NCBI GenBank assembly: GCA_003139735.1 | Contig: PLGA01000270.1 | Coordinates: forward strand, 16,613-29,518 | Reading direction: 5' to 3' | DNA length: 12,906 nucleotides | From: Bryobacterales bacterium | GTDB taxonomy: Bacteria > Acidobacteriota > Terriglobia > Bryobacterales > Bryobacteraceae | Part shown: positions 1-7,385 of the stretch, piece by piece | How positions within the stretch are numbered: position 1 is the stretch's first letter | Layout of the letters: every line of letters begins with the position of its first letter | Notes under the pieces: generated by a model | What the model was told of the DNA's origin: nothing | What the model saw: the letters and a program-made list of their open reading frames with translations, nothing else | The model's database searches: none | Position numbers and translations under genes: made by a program

Positions 1-801
1 GTGGATTTCGGCGCGTCCGACATGCCAATGACGGATGCCCAGATCGCAAAGCTGCCTGCGAAGTCCTTCCACTTCCCCACCGTTTTGGGCGCCGTGGTGC
101 CGACCTATAACGTCCCAGGCGTGACCCAAGTCCTCAAGTTCAGCCCCGAGACGCTTTCCGGCATCTTCCTCGGCGCAATCACCAAATGGAACGATCCTAA
201 GCTGGTGAAAGACAATCCCGGCGTGAAGCTGCCCAATGCGGATATCGTCGTGGCGCATCGTTCGGACGGCAGCGGCACCACGTTCGTCTGGACCGATTAC
301 CTGTCCAAAATCAGCCCGGATTGGAAGAGCAAAGTGGGCGCGAACACTTCCGTCCAGTGGCCGACAGGCCTGGGCGGGGCGGGCAACGAGGGTGTGGCGG
401 GCCTGGTAAAGCAGACCCCCAACTCCATCGGTTACGTCGAGCTGATCTATGCGGCCAATAACAAGATGGCCTACGGATCGGTCAAGAACGCGGCCGGGAC
501 GTTCGTGACGGCCAGTACGGATTCGGTGAGCGAAGCCGCGGCCGGCGCCGCCAAGGCCATGCCGGCGGACTTCCGCGTTTCCATCACCAACGCTCCCGGA
601 AAGGGCGCGTACCCCATTTCCAGCTTCACCTGGCTCCTGGTTCCCGCCAAGATCCCGGATGCCAACAAGGGCAACGCGATCAAGGGCTTTATCCAGTGGA
701 TGCTGGCCGACGGCCAGAAGGAAGCCGCCGCCATGTACTATGCTCCGCTTCCAAAGGAAGTGGTGGCCTTGGAGCTGAAGCAGCTTGCGTTGCTTCAATA
801 A
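1..801 (+). CDS. pstS: Phosphate ABC transporter substrate-binding protein PstS (5' end missing)
   Basis: This is the periplasmic phosphate-binding protein that delivers phosphate to the PstCAB transporter. The fragment gives 266 residues in frame to a TAA at 799-801. It opens directly with VDFGASDMPM, which is a conserved internal PstS segment and contains the phosphate-contacting Asp. The GTG at base 1 is therefore not a real start. The second ligand motif, RSDGSGTTF, is at fragment residues 87-95. The usual length is about 340 residues, so roughly 70-80 N-terminal residues with the signal peptide lie upstream of the window. The following 'WPTGLGGAGNEGV' and 'NSIGYVE' segments are also typical of PstS. 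It is first in the visible operon order pstS-pstC-pstA-pstB-phoU, and pstC begins 9 bp after its stop. Promoter and any Pho box would be upstream and cannot be judged. Confidence 0.96.
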   Translation: MDFGASDMPMTDAQIAKLPAKSFHFPTVLGAVVPTYNVPGVTQVLKFSPETLSGIFLGAITKWNDPKLVKDNPGVKLPNADIVVAHRSDGSGTTFVWTDYLSKISPDWKSKVGANTSVQWPTGLGGAGNEGVAGLVKQTPNSIGYVELIYAANNKMAYGSVKNAAGTFVTASTDSVSEAAAGAAKAMPADFRVSITNAPGKGAYPISSFTWLLVPAKIPDANKGNAIKGFIQWMLADGQKEAAAMYYAPLPKEVVALELKQLALLQ

Positions 802-810
802 CCGTTGAGC

Positions 811-1770
811 ATGGGCACGGTAGCGGCATTACAGGCTCCGGCGGCGGGCAGACGCACTCAAACGGGCGACGTGATCGCCCGTTGGGTCGCTTTCGCTTTC
901 GCCGCAAGCATCCTGGTTGTGGCCGTGCTGCTCGTACACCAGCTTTGGGTCAGCTCCGCCGCGTCCCGCCACAAGTTCGGATGGGGGTTCTTGACCTCCT
1001 CCCAGTGGAATCCGGTCACCGAGGACTTTGGGGCTTTGCCGTTCATTTACGGAACGGTGATCACGTCGTTTCTTGCTCTTCTCATTTCCACCCCGTTAGG
1101 GCTGGGCGCCGCCATATTCCTTGCCGAACTGGCCCCAGCCAAGCTTTCGAGCATCCTTACCTTTCTGATTGAGCTTCTGGCAGCGATCCCCAGCGTCATC
1201 TACGGCCTGCTGGCTATGTTCACGCTGGTTCCGCTCATGCGCAACACGATTGAGCCATTTCTGAAGGATTACTTCGGGTACCTGCCGCTGTTCAAGGGCG
1301 TGGCGTTTGGCGTGAGCTACCTTACCGCGGCCCTGGTCCTTTCGGTCATGACCATCCCGTTCGTGATCTCTGTCTCGCGCGAGTCCCTGCTGGCGGTGCC
1401 GCGCGAGCAGCGCGAGGCCGCTCTGGCCTTGGGCGCGACCCGCTGGGAGAGCACCTGGCACGTGGTTGTGCCGTACGCCAAACTCGGCATCCTCGGATCG
1501 GTTTTTCTGAGCCTGGCCCGCGCCCTGGGCGAGACCATGGCGGTCACCATGGTGATTGGAAACAATCCCGCCATTCATGCTTCGCTGCTTGCGCCAGGCT
1601 ACACCATAGCTGCGGTCATCGCGAATGAGTTCAGCGAGGCCACCGGCCAGATTTATCTGGCGGCGCTGGTGGAACTGGGGTTGGTTCTCTTTTGCGTGAC
1701 CATCGTGATCAACGCCGTAGCCCGCCTGATGATCGTCGCCACTACCAGAAAGGGTTCCAAGAGGGCATGA
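811..1770 (+). CDS. pstC: Phosphate ABC transporter permease PstC
   Basis: PstC is one of the two inner-membrane permease subunits of the high-affinity phosphate importer. The protein is 319 residues from the ATG at 811. A TTG at 805 would add two residues, and neither start has a clear Shine-Dalgarno. A first membrane segment lies at about residues 24-45, followed by a periplasmic loop and several more helices. The cytoplasmic EAA coupling loop that docks on PstB is at about 202-222 (REAALALGATRWES... VVP). The family hallmark LARALGETMAVTMVIGN is at 235-251, and its Arg and Glu match residues known to be needed for transport in this family. The TGA stop overlaps the pstA start as ATGA at 1767-1770, so translation of the two permeases is probably coupled. 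Assignment to PstC rather than PstA rests on the order and the RALGETMAV motif. Confidence 0.96.
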   Translation: MGTVAALQAPAAGRRTQTGDVIARWVAFAFAASILVVAVLLVHQLWVSSAASRHKFGWGFLTSSQWNPVTEDFGALPFIYGTVITSFLALLISTPLGLGAAIFLAELAPAKLSSILTFLIELLAAIPSVIYGLLAMFTLVPLMRNTIEPFLKDYFGYLPLFKGVAFGVSYLTAALVLSVMTIPFVISVSRESLLAVPREQREAALALGATRWESTWHVVVPYAKLGILGSVFLSLARALGETMAVTMVIGNNPAIHASLLAPGYTIAAVIANEFSEATGQIYLAALVELGLVLFCVTIVINAVARLMIVATTRKGSKRA

Positions 1771-2618
1771 ATACGAGGCTCATCTGGCGCAAGTCCGTTA
1801 ATGCTGTCATGCTCACGCTGACCGGCGTCATTACGGTCCTCACCGTTTCGGTGTTGTTCCTCATCCTCGGACTCCTCGTTTACAACGGCGCCTCCGCGCT
1901 GAACTGGAATTTCTTCACCAAGCTGCCGCTTCCCGCCGGGGAGTTGGGCGGAGGCTTGGCCAACGCCATCGTCGGCAGCCTCGAAATCGTGGGCATGGCG
2001 GCGCTGATCGGCCTCCCAATTGGGTTTATCGCCGGCATCTATCTCTCCGAATTCGAAGACCGCCATTTCGCTTCGGCGGTCCGGTTTGTCGCGGACTTGT
2101 TGAATGGGATGCCATCCATTGTTGTCGGCTTGCTGGCATGGTCCATCGTGGTCGTCTCCATGAAGAGCTTCTCCGCCGTCGCGGGGTCCGTCGCGTTGAG
2201 CATCATGCTGGTGCCGATCGTGACGCGCCAGACCGAGCAGTTCCTTCGCGAAGTGCCGCAGTCGCTTCGGGAAGGCGCCCTGGCGCTCGGAGCCAGCAAG
2301 TGGAGGATGATTGTCACCGTGGTGGTTCCCGCCGGCAGCAAAGGGATTTTGACCGGCATGATCCTGGGCGTGGCGCGCATTTCCGGAGAAGCCGCGCCGC
2401 TTCTGTTTACCGCCCTCAACAATCAGTTCTGGTCGGGAGGCATCCTCCAGCCAACGGCCTCCTTGCCGGTCATGATCTACTATCGGGCACTCTCTGCGTA
2501 CGACGACTGGCACCAGCAGGCATGGGCCGCCGGCCTGGTGCTGATCGCACTTGTTTTGATCGCTAATATTTCGGCCCGTTACGTCCTTGCGCGGGGGATT
2601 TCCGTTCCGCGCGGATAG
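1767..2618 (+). CDS. pstA: Phosphate ABC transporter permease PstA
   Basis: PstA is the second permease subunit and pairs with PstC to form the phosphate channel. I chose the ATG at 1767 because it overlaps the pstC stop as ATGA and gives a normal N-terminus (MNTRLIWRKS, then a membrane helix at about 15-39). The frame stays open upstream to 1692, but that part lies inside pstC and would only add a charged non-PstA leader. The protein is 283 residues. The EAA loop, REGALALGASKWRMIVT, is at 168-184, and the typical ARISGEAAPLLFTA segment is at 203-216. A further helix near the C-terminus precedes a short basic tail. The family usually has six membrane segments, which fits the hydrophobic pattern here. 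Its TAG stop is part of the ribosome-binding site for pstB, so expression of the two is likely linked. Confidence 0.96.
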   Translation: MNTRLIWRKSVNAVMLTLTGVITVLTVSVLFLILGLLVYNGASALNWNFFTKLPLPAGELGGGLANAIVGSLEIVGMAALIGLPIGFIAGIYLSEFEDRHFASAVRFVADLLNGMPSIVVGLLAWSIVVVSMKSFSAVAGSVALSIMLVPIVTRQTEQFLREVPQSLREGALALGASKWRMIVTVVVPAGSKGILTGMILGVARISGEAAPLLFTALNNQFWSGGILQPTASLPVMIYYRALSAYDDWHQQAWAAGLVLIALVLIANISARYVLARGISVPRG

Positions 2619-2622
2619 GTGA
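2617..2622 (+). promoter_or_regulatory. Shine-Dalgarno for pstB that favours the second ATG
   Basis: AGGTGA begins on the last two bases of the pstA stop codon. It is only 3 bases from the first in-frame ATG (2626) but 9 bases from the next one (2632). Normal spacing therefore favours translation from 2632, giving MSPARESD. The overlap with the pstA stop suggests termination-reinitiation coupling. Confidence 0.6.
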
Positions 2623-2625
2623 ACG

Positions 2626-3465
2626 ATGCTTATGAGCCCCGCACGCGAATCCGATCCGAAGCGCAAGCTGCACCAACCCGTGATGGGCGAGGCGTCGCCC
2701 GACCCGGCGCCGAACGCCGATCCCAAGCTGAGGGCCAGCAACGTCAACTTCTACTACGGATCGTTTCAAGCCCTGCACGATATCTCGCTCGATATGCGCG
2801 CGAACCGGATTACCGCGCTGATCGGCCCTTCCGGCTGCGGCAAGTCTACCTTCCTGCGCATCCTGAACCGCATCAACGAAACCATCCACAACCACCGTCT
2901 GGAGGGCAGCGTTCTCCTGGACGGGGAGGATGTCCTGAGCGTGGACGTCACCAGCCTGCGACGCCGCGTCGGCATGGTGTTCCAGCGCCCTAATCCCTTC
3001 CCCAAGTCCATCGCCGATAACATCGCTTATGGCCTGCGCATCAACGGCATGGCCACGCACAAGGAAATGCCGGACAAGGTCGAACAGAGCCTGCGGCGGG
3101 CCGCCCTATGGGATGAGGTCAAGGACAAGCTGCACGAATCCGCCTACGCGCTTTCCGGCGGCCAGCAACAGCGGCTGTGCATTGCCCGCGCCCTGGCGGT
3201 GAATCCCGAAGTCCTCCTGCTCGACGAGCCTTGCTCGGCTCTCGACCCCATCGCTACCGCCAAGATCGAAGAGTTGATGTTCTCTCTCAAAGACCAGTGC
3301 ACCATGGTCATCGTCACGCACAACATGCAACAGGCCGCCCGCGTGGCGGACAACACCGGCTTTTTCTTGCTCGGCCGTCTCATCGAGTACGACAGCACGG
3401 ATACCATTTTCAAGAATCCCGCGCGCAAGGAAACCGAGGATTACATCACCGGCAGATTCGGTTAG
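2626..3465 (+). CDS. pstB: Phosphate ABC transporter ATPase PstB
   Basis: PstB is the cytoplasmic ATPase that powers phosphate import and, with PhoU, passes phosphate status to the Pho signalling kinase in organisms that have it. The longest reading is 279 residues from the ATG at 2626; the ribosome-binding site better fits the ATG at 2632 (277 residues). All ABC motifs are intact (numbering from 2626): Walker [10 protein letters not shown] 67-75, Q-loop Gln120 in [12 protein letters not shown] (a PstB hallmark), signature LSGGQ 176-180, Walker B LLLDEP 197-202, D-loop SALD 204-207, H-loop His232 in [11 protein letters not shown]. The C-terminus ([19 protein letters not shown]) is typical. 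The odd part is the N-terminal tail: about 30-35 charged, Pro-rich residues precede the first strand ([11 protein letters not shown]), against about a dozen in the E. coli protein. phoU starts 16 bp downstream. Confidence 0.97.
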   Translation: MLMSPARESDPKRKLHQPVMGEASPDPAPNADPKLRASNVNFYYGSFQALHDISLDMRANRITALIGPSGCGKSTFLRILNRINETIHNHRLEGSVLLDGEDVLSVDVTSLRRRVGMVFQRPNPFPKSIADNIAYGLRINGMATHKEMPDKVEQSLRRAALWDEVKDKLHESAYALSGGQQQRLCIARALAVNPEVLLLDEPCSALDPIATAKIEELMFSLKDQCTMVIVTHNMQQAARVADNTGFFLLGRLIEYDSTDTIFKNPARKETEDYITGRFG

Positions 3466-3481
3466 GCGAGAGGAAGAAACC

Positions 3482-4150
3482 GTGCGTCAATTCACCGTCG
3501 AATTGGAAGAACTGAACCAGAAGTTGCTCGAAATGGGTGGACTCGTGGAGACCGCCATCCACCGCAGCATCCGGGCTCTGGTCGCCCAAAACCCGGAGAT
3601 CGCCGAACAGGTGATCCGCGACGAGCCGCGCATTAACAGGCGGCAGATGGAGATCGATGACCTGGTCACAGGGCTGCTTGCCCGGCGCCAGCCGGTGGCG
3701 CGCGATCTGCGTTTCCTGACGTCCGTGCTCAAGATCAACACCGACCTGGAACGCATGGGCGATCTGGCCCGGCATATCGCCCAGCGCGCGGTTACCCTCA
3801 TGGGCCACCCGCTTGGCCAGGCGCTGGTCGATATCCCCCGCTTGGGTTCGCTGGTGGAATCCATGGTCCTGAAATGCCTCACCGCGTTTGTCGAGGGCGA
3901 CGACCAACTGGCCCGATCCATCCTCCCTCTGGACGACGAAGTGGATGCCCTGCGCGACGCGATTTACGAACGGCTGTTGACGGTCATGCAGAACGATCCG
4001 GCCCTCGTGCCGCCGGCCGTCGATCTGATTTTCGTAGCCCGCCACCTCGAACGGATCGGCGATCACGCCACCAACATCGCCGAGGACGTGGTGTTCCTGG
4101 TAAAGGGAGTGGACGTGCGGCACCACGCCGAGCGCCTCGAGAACGTCTAA
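3482..4150 (+). CDS. phoU: Phosphate signalling/transport regulator PhoU
   Basis: PhoU is a cytoplasmic helical protein that restrains the PstSCAB transporter and, in organisms with PhoR/PhoB, relays phosphate sufficiency to the sensor kinase. It is 222 residues, close to the usual 215-240. The GTG start at 3482 is supported by an AGGA (3471-3474) 7 bases upstream and by a normal N-terminus (MRQFTVELEELNQKLLEMG). The fold is two three-helix repeats. Each carries the metal-binding E/DxxxD motif: DLERMGDLARHIA at 88-100 and HLERIGDHATNIAE at 188-201. Both are complete, so metal binding should be retained. It is the last gene of the pst operon here, 16 bp after pstB. No phoB or phoR lies within the window downstream, so any two-component partner must be upstream or elsewhere. 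Confidence 0.96.
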   Translation: MRQFTVELEELNQKLLEMGGLVETAIHRSIRALVAQNPEIAEQVIRDEPRINRRQMEIDDLVTGLLARRQPVARDLRFLTSVLKINTDLERMGDLARHIAQRAVTLMGHPLGQALVDIPRLGSLVESMVLKCLTAFVEGDDQLARSILPLDDEVDALRDAIYERLLTVMQNDPALVPPAVDLIFVARHLERIGDHATNIAEDVVFLVKGVDVRHHAERLENV

Positions 4151-4197
4151 GACGGCTAGAGCCCAGCGGGCTGCTGAGAAACGGTCCTGTTCGGGCA

Positions 4198-4223
4198 CGA
4201 TTTTGGGCAAATGCCCAAAATCG
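4198..4223. repeat. Perfect palindrome, copy 1
   Basis: The arms CGATTTTGGGCA (4198-4209) and TGCCCAAAATCG (4212-4223) are exact reverse complements separated by two A's. There is no T-run after it, so it is not a standard intrinsic terminator, although it could form a stable hairpin in RNA downstream of phoU. The same left arm appears again 63 bp later. Confidence 0.92.
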
Positions 4224-4257
4224 AGTCTGTAACATGCTGATTCTAAACCGGAGACTC
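4223..4257. repeat. GAGTCT...AGACTC inverted repeat between the two palindromes
   Basis: GAGTCT (4223-4228) and AGACTC (4252-4257) are reverse complements around a 23-base loop. Read with the facing palindrome arms, 4212-4228 pairs with 4252-4272, with four extra bases (4257-4260 or thereabouts) in the right half. The element is therefore symmetric as a whole and not merely two separate hairpins. Confidence 0.8.
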
Positions 4258-4260
4258 CTC

Positions 4261-4287
4261 CGATTTTGGGCAATATGCCCAAGATCG
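4261..4287. repeat. Near-perfect palindrome, copy 2
   Basis: The left arm CGATTTTGGGCA (4261-4272) is identical to that of copy 1. The right arm TGCCCAAGATCG (4276-4287) has one A-to-G difference, which would be a G-U pair in RNA. The loop is ATA. Retention of pairing through the substitution hints at selection on structure or at a transposed unit family. Confidence 0.9.
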
Positions 4288-4379
4288 ACCGGCCCATGCG
4301 CCCTTTTCGGCAGTGAGACGGTCACTGGCGCCGCCGTGAGGTGACCTTCCGGCGCTCCCCGATTCGTCGATACTGAAGG

Positions 4380-4592
4380 ATGGACATCGGCCGCGTCTTG
4401 ATCGCTTTGGGTCTCGTCCTGCTGGCGGCGGGCCTGCTATTTTCGTTTGGCGGACGGCTTCCGCTCCGGCTCGGCCACCTGCCTGGCGACATCTATATCC
4501 ACGGAAAGAACTTCAGTTTCTATTTCCCGCTTGCCACCTGCATTTCGCTCAGTGCGCTCTTCTCGCTGGCGTTGTGGATTCTGCGGCGTTGA
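4380..4592 (+). CDS. DUF2905 family small membrane protein
   Basis: This 70-residue protein matches the pattern of the DUF2905 family, whose function is unknown. It has an N-terminal membrane helix at about residues 5-23 (VLIALGLVLLAAGLLFSFG), then the conserved middle GRLPLRLGHLPGDIYI (25-40) and the FYFPLATCI segment (about 47-55). A second helix ends in the basic stop WILRR. The length is typical for the family. The ATG at 4380 is the first possible start after an in-frame TGA at 4374. The only purine-rich stretch, GAAGG, abuts the start, so the ribosome-binding site is poor. It lies 229 bp after phoU and 119 bp before the next gene on the same strand. Nothing in the sequence ties it to phosphate uptake. 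Family assignment is confident; a role is not known. Confidence 0.88.
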   Translation: MDIGRVLIALGLVLLAAGLLFSFGGRLPLRLGHLPGDIYIHGKNFSFYFPLATCISLSALFSLALWILRR

Positions 4593-4711
4593 CCGGAGCA
4601 GCTACCAGAAGGCGATCTTCCCTGCGATTGACCGATATCTGAGCGGCCACTCCGCCATTCTGAACCGCGCGCCGGAGCAGGCTATCGGAGGGCGTGGGGT
4701 ATGATGGAGCG
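4593..4711. other. Short gap between the DUF2905 and TMTC-like genes
   Basis: This 119-bp gap has no coding sequence I can support, no clear terminator and no good promoter. A TTGACC at 4628-4633 has no acceptable -10 at 16-18 bp. The two flanking genes may be co-transcribed from an unseen promoter between phoU and 4380, or by read-through from the pst operon. Confidence 0.5.
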
Positions 4712-6880
4712 ATGGCGCACAAGCGCCCGGCACGTTCCGGCCGTCTTGCGAATGCCCGGGCCATAAAGGATACTCCGGCGAAAACCAGAGTTTGGGAGGA
4801 CCCGGCCCGGTGGGCGGCGCTGATCTGCGCGACGCTGATCGCTTATGCTCCGGCCCTCCGTGGGAGGATGGTTTGGGACGACGCGCGTCATGTGACGGCG
4901 CCCGATCTGCAATCGTGGCACGGGCTCTGGCGCATCTGGTTTGAACTGGGCGCCACGCAGCAATATTATCCGCTGTTGCATTCCGCGTTCTGGGTGGAGC
5001 ACCGGCTGTGGGGCGACGGCGTACTGGGATACCACCTGACCAGCGTCCTGCTGCACGCGCTGGCGGCTTGTCTGGTGGTGACGATTGTCAGGCGGCTTTC
5101 GCTGCCGGGCGCGTGGCTGGCGGGTTTCGTTTTCGCCCTGCACCCGGTATGCGTGGAGGCGGTGGCGTGGATCTCCGAGCAGAAAGACACGCTTTCGGGG
5201 GTGTTTTGCCTGGCGGCTGCGCTCACTTATCTGAACTTCGACAAGACGCGCCGCAAGTCGCGGTATTTTCTGGCGCTGGGGCTGTTTGTCATGGCCCTGA
5301 TGAGCAAGACGGTGACGGCCACGCTGCCGGCCGCGCTGCTGGTCATTTTCTGGTGGATGCGCGGACGGATCGAGTGGCGGCGCGACGTTCTCCCGCTGCT
5401 GCCATGGTTCGGGATCGGCGCGCCGGCCGGGCTCGTGACCTCATGGGTGGAGAGGGTTTACATCGGCGCGCAAGGAACGGAATTTGCACTGACGCTGCCG
5501 CAACGGCTTCTACTGGCTGGCCGCGTCCCGTGGTTCTACGCGTGGAAGGCGCTTTGGCCGGTGAACCTGATGTTCTCTTACCCCCGGTGGAAGATAGATC
5601 CCGGCGAGTGGTGGCAGTATCTCTTCCCCATGGGGCTAGCGGCGGTGGCAGCGGCTTTCGCCCTGCTGGCGCGAAAGAATCGAGGGCCGCTCGCCGGCTT
5701 TCTGATTTTTGTGGGGACGCTCTTTCCGGTGCTCGGGTTCCTGAACGTCTTTCCTTTTCGGTACTCTTACGTTGCCGATCACTTCGAGTACCTGGCCATT
5801 CTGGGCATCGTGGTCCCGGCGGCTGCCTGGCTGACTAAGATCGCGCGAAGCAGGACCGTCGCCGCCGTTGTGCCGGTTCTGTTGGTGACCGTGCTGGGGA
5901 TCGCGACCTGGCAGCAGAGCGGCAACTATCGCGACGCGGAGACCCTCTATAGCGAGACCCTGGCGCGCAATCCCGACAGCTATTTTCTGCATCTGGACCT
6001 GGGGACCCTGCTGATCCAGACGCCCGGAAGGGTCCCGGACGCGATTGCCGAATTCGAGGCGGCGGCGCGCCTTGATCCGGCTAGCGAGCCAGCCCACATG
6101 AACCTGGCAAACGCGCTCTCGGCGGTGCCCAGCCGGTTGACGGACGCCGTCGCCGAATATGGGACGGTGCTTCGGATGGAACCAAATTCCTGGGAGGCGC
6201 ACAAAGACCTAGGGTTCGTCTATTCGCAAATGCCCGGCCGGCAGGCGGACGCGATTGCGGAATATCGGAAGGCGCTGGAGATCGACCCCCATTCCGCGAT
6301 GGTGCACTTCCGCATGGGAGACATCTTCCTGGCGACGCCCGGCGGTCTGCCGGATGCCGTGGCCGAGTATCAAGCAGCTTTGAAGATCGACCCCAATTTC
6401 GCGCAGGCGCACAACAACCTGGGAAATGCCTTGCGGTCGATGCCGGGGCGGATGCCGGACGCCATCGCCGAGTTTGAGACGGCCGTACGGAGCGATCCCA
6501 CCATGGCGGAGGCGCACAACAACCTGGGAAATGCACTGCGGCAAATGCCCGGCCGAATGCCAGATGCCATTGCCGAGTTGCAGGCGGCGGTGCGCTCGAA
6601 ACCGGATTTCGCGAGCGCGCACGCCAACCTGGGGCTAGCCTATGCGCAAATGCCCGGCCGGGAGCCCGACGCCATCGCGGAATATCGGACGACGCTGCGG
6701 ATCAGCCCAGGTTCGGCGGTGGTGCACTATGACCTGGCGTATGTCCTGGCGCAGACCGGACAACTGCCGGAAGCCATGGCCGAGTGCCAGGAAGCGTTGC
6801 GCATCAACCCCAATTATGAACAGGGCCGTCAACTGATGGCGCAATTGACCGCGGCGTCTCGAAAGGGCCCTGGGCGATAG
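4712..6880 (+). CDS. TMTC-like polytopic membrane protein with C-terminal TPR repeats (putative GT-C glycosyltransferase)
   Basis: The protein is 722 residues from the ATG at 4712. A GTG at 4694 would add six residues; GGAGGG precedes that one and GGAG precedes 4712, both at short spacing, so the start is uncertain. Residues about 33-400 are a multi-spanning membrane domain resembling the eukaryotic TMTC proteins and their bacterial relatives (GT-C fold). It has an acidic motif MVWDD (53-57) in the first outer loop, YYPLLHSAFWVEHRLWG (85-101), HPVCVEAVAWISEQKD (144-159) and RYSYVADHFEYLA (350-362). Residues from about 406 are TPRs: one partial, seven units of exactly 35 residues, one of 34, then a short tail. 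TMTC proteins are linked to O-mannosylation in animals; the bacterial substrate is unknown. A non-enzymatic TPR scaffold remains possible. It converges on the DUF2911 gene with 7 bp between stops. Confidence 0.85.
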   Translation: MAHKRPARSGRLANARAIKDTPAKTRVWEDPARWAALICATLIAYAPALRGRMVWDDARHVTAPDLQSWHGLWRIWFELGATQQYYPLLHSAFWVEHRLWGDGVLGYHLTSVLLHALAACLVVTIVRRLSLPGAWLAGFVFALHPVCVEAVAWISEQKDTLSGVFCLAAALTYLNFDKTRRKSRYFLALGLFVMALMSKTVTATLPAALLVIFWWMRGRIEWRRDVLPLLPWFGIGAPAGLVTSWVERVYIGAQGTEFALTLPQRLLLAGRVPWFYAWKALWPVNLMFSYPRWKIDPGEWWQYLFPMGLAAVAAAFALLARKNRGPLAGFLIFVGTLFPVLGFLNVFPFRYSYVADHFEYLAILGIVVPAAAWLTKIARSRTVAAVVPVLLVTVLGIATWQQSGNYRDAETLYSETLARNPDSYFLHLDLGTLLIQTPGRVPDAIAEFEAAARLDPASEPAHMNLANALSAVPSRLTDAVAEYGTVLRMEPNSWEAHKDLGFVYSQMPGRQADAIAEYRKALEIDPHSAMVHFRMGDIFLATPGGLPDAVAEYQAALKIDPNFAQAHNNLGNALRSMPGRMPDAIAEFETAVRSDPTMAEAHNNLGNALRQMPGRMPDAIAELQAAVRSKPDFASAHANLGLAYAQMPGREPDAIAEYRTTLRISPGSAVVHYDLAYVLAQTGQLPEAMAECQEALRINPNYEQGRQLMAQLTAASRKGPGR
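5975..6811 (+). repeat. Tandem TPR-coding repeats, period 105 bp
   Basis: Seven consecutive 105-bp units (5975-6709) and one 102-bp unit (6710-6811) code for TPRs. Each 35-residue unit has one residue more than the canonical 34, within the turn written PGRxPDAIAEY. Units 5 and 6 share DNA closely: GGCGCACAACAACCTGGGAA begins at both 6406 and 6511. A shared segment CAAATGCCCGGCCG occurs in units 3, 6 and 7, spaced by 315 and 105 bp. This points to recent unit duplication or gene conversion. Confidence 0.9.
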
Positions 6881-6887
6881 CGGGCGG

Positions 6888-7355
6888 CTACCATTCGGAG
6901 TCGTTCGCGCCCCGGTCGAGATGGAAGGGTGCGGAGGCGGCCTGGTTATTCCAGGTCACTTCCAGCCTGGCCGCCAGGGCCGCGATTTTCGAAAGCGTCA
7001 TCTTGCAGTCGCCCGCAGGCGCGGAAGGCTTGCTCATGGTCATCGGGACGCGGCCCAGATCGAGCTTCGGGTCGTACGTGGCGGCCTTCGGGCCGGTCGC
7101 TTTGTTGAGGGCGAGCTGCCACTGGGCGGCATCGGCCAGGACATAGAGCGTGTAGTCGCCCTTCGGCACGCTGAAGCCGTTGAAAGCCAGATCGGCGTCG
7201 GTATGAAAGCTGCCGGCCGCGCGGTTCTTGGCGGCGGGGGCGGCGTACTTGACGGTAACCGTCTGGCTCTCGATGGTGACGGACGTCTGTTGCTGCGCAT
7301 AGGCAGCGGCCAAGGCGAGAGACGCGCCCACAGCCATGAAAAGATACTTCCGCAT
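6888..7355 (-). CDS. Secreted DUF2911 family protein
   Basis: This 155-residue protein has a clear Sec signal peptide (MRKYLFMAVGASLALAAAYA, then Gln). The rest matches the DUF2911 pattern: a VTIESQTVTVKYAAPAAKNR opening strand region, TDADLAFNGFSVPKGDYTLYVL at about 53-74, and WQLALNKATG (79-88) near the middle. It closes with a domain in which strands alternate (LEVTWNNQAASAPF). The function of DUF2911 is not established; it is probably a periplasmic beta-rich domain. The start at 7355 is supported by AGGAGA about 8 bases upstream. It is the last gene of the five-gene minus-strand operon, 30 bp after the cytochrome gene, too close for an independent promoter of normal size. No haem, metal-cluster or catalytic motif is visible. 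It is shorter than some family members, which carry a second domain. Confidence 0.82.
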   Translation of the reverse strand: MRKYLFMAVGASLALAAAYAQQQTSVTIESQTVTVKYAAPAAKNRAAGSFHTDADLAFNGFSVPKGDYTLYVLADAAQWQLALNKATGPKAATYDPKLDLGRVPMTMSKPSAPAGDCKMTLSKIAALAARLEVTWNNQAASAPFHLDRGANDSEW

Positions 7356-7385
7356 CGTTTGGTCTCCTATTTCAGGGTACTGAAT

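Larger units (their letters stand above)
4151..4379. other. Non-coding gap between phoU and the DUF2905 gene, with inverted repeats
   Basis: No convincing coding sequence lies here. Short frames on both strands only read through palindromes. From left to right it holds a small GC hairpin (AGCCC-AGC-GGGCT, 4160-4172) just after phoU without a following T-run, then the compound inverted repeat at 4198-4287, then about 90 bp without a recognisable signal. TGAGAAACGGTC (4175-4186) and TGAGACGGTC (4314-4323) flank the repeat in direct orientation and may mark the edges of the element. Confidence 0.7.

Noticed and set aside
1653..2747. A 364-codon open frame on the - strand opposite pstA.
   Set aside because: It is antisense to pstA and the start of pstB, with low-complexity charged composition and no family resemblance.
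4198..4223. Intrinsic terminator for the pst-phoU operon.
   Set aside because: The hairpin is perfect, but no T-run follows and a second copy lies 63 bp on; it is better described as a repeat element, though a role in transcript ending is not excluded.
4628..4633. TTGACC as a -35 for the TMTC-like gene.
   Set aside because: No -10-like hexamer occurs 16-18 bp downstream.
5975..6811. CRISPR-like or satellite repeat array.
   Set aside because: The 105-bp period is in frame and codes for TPR units; there are no unique spacers.
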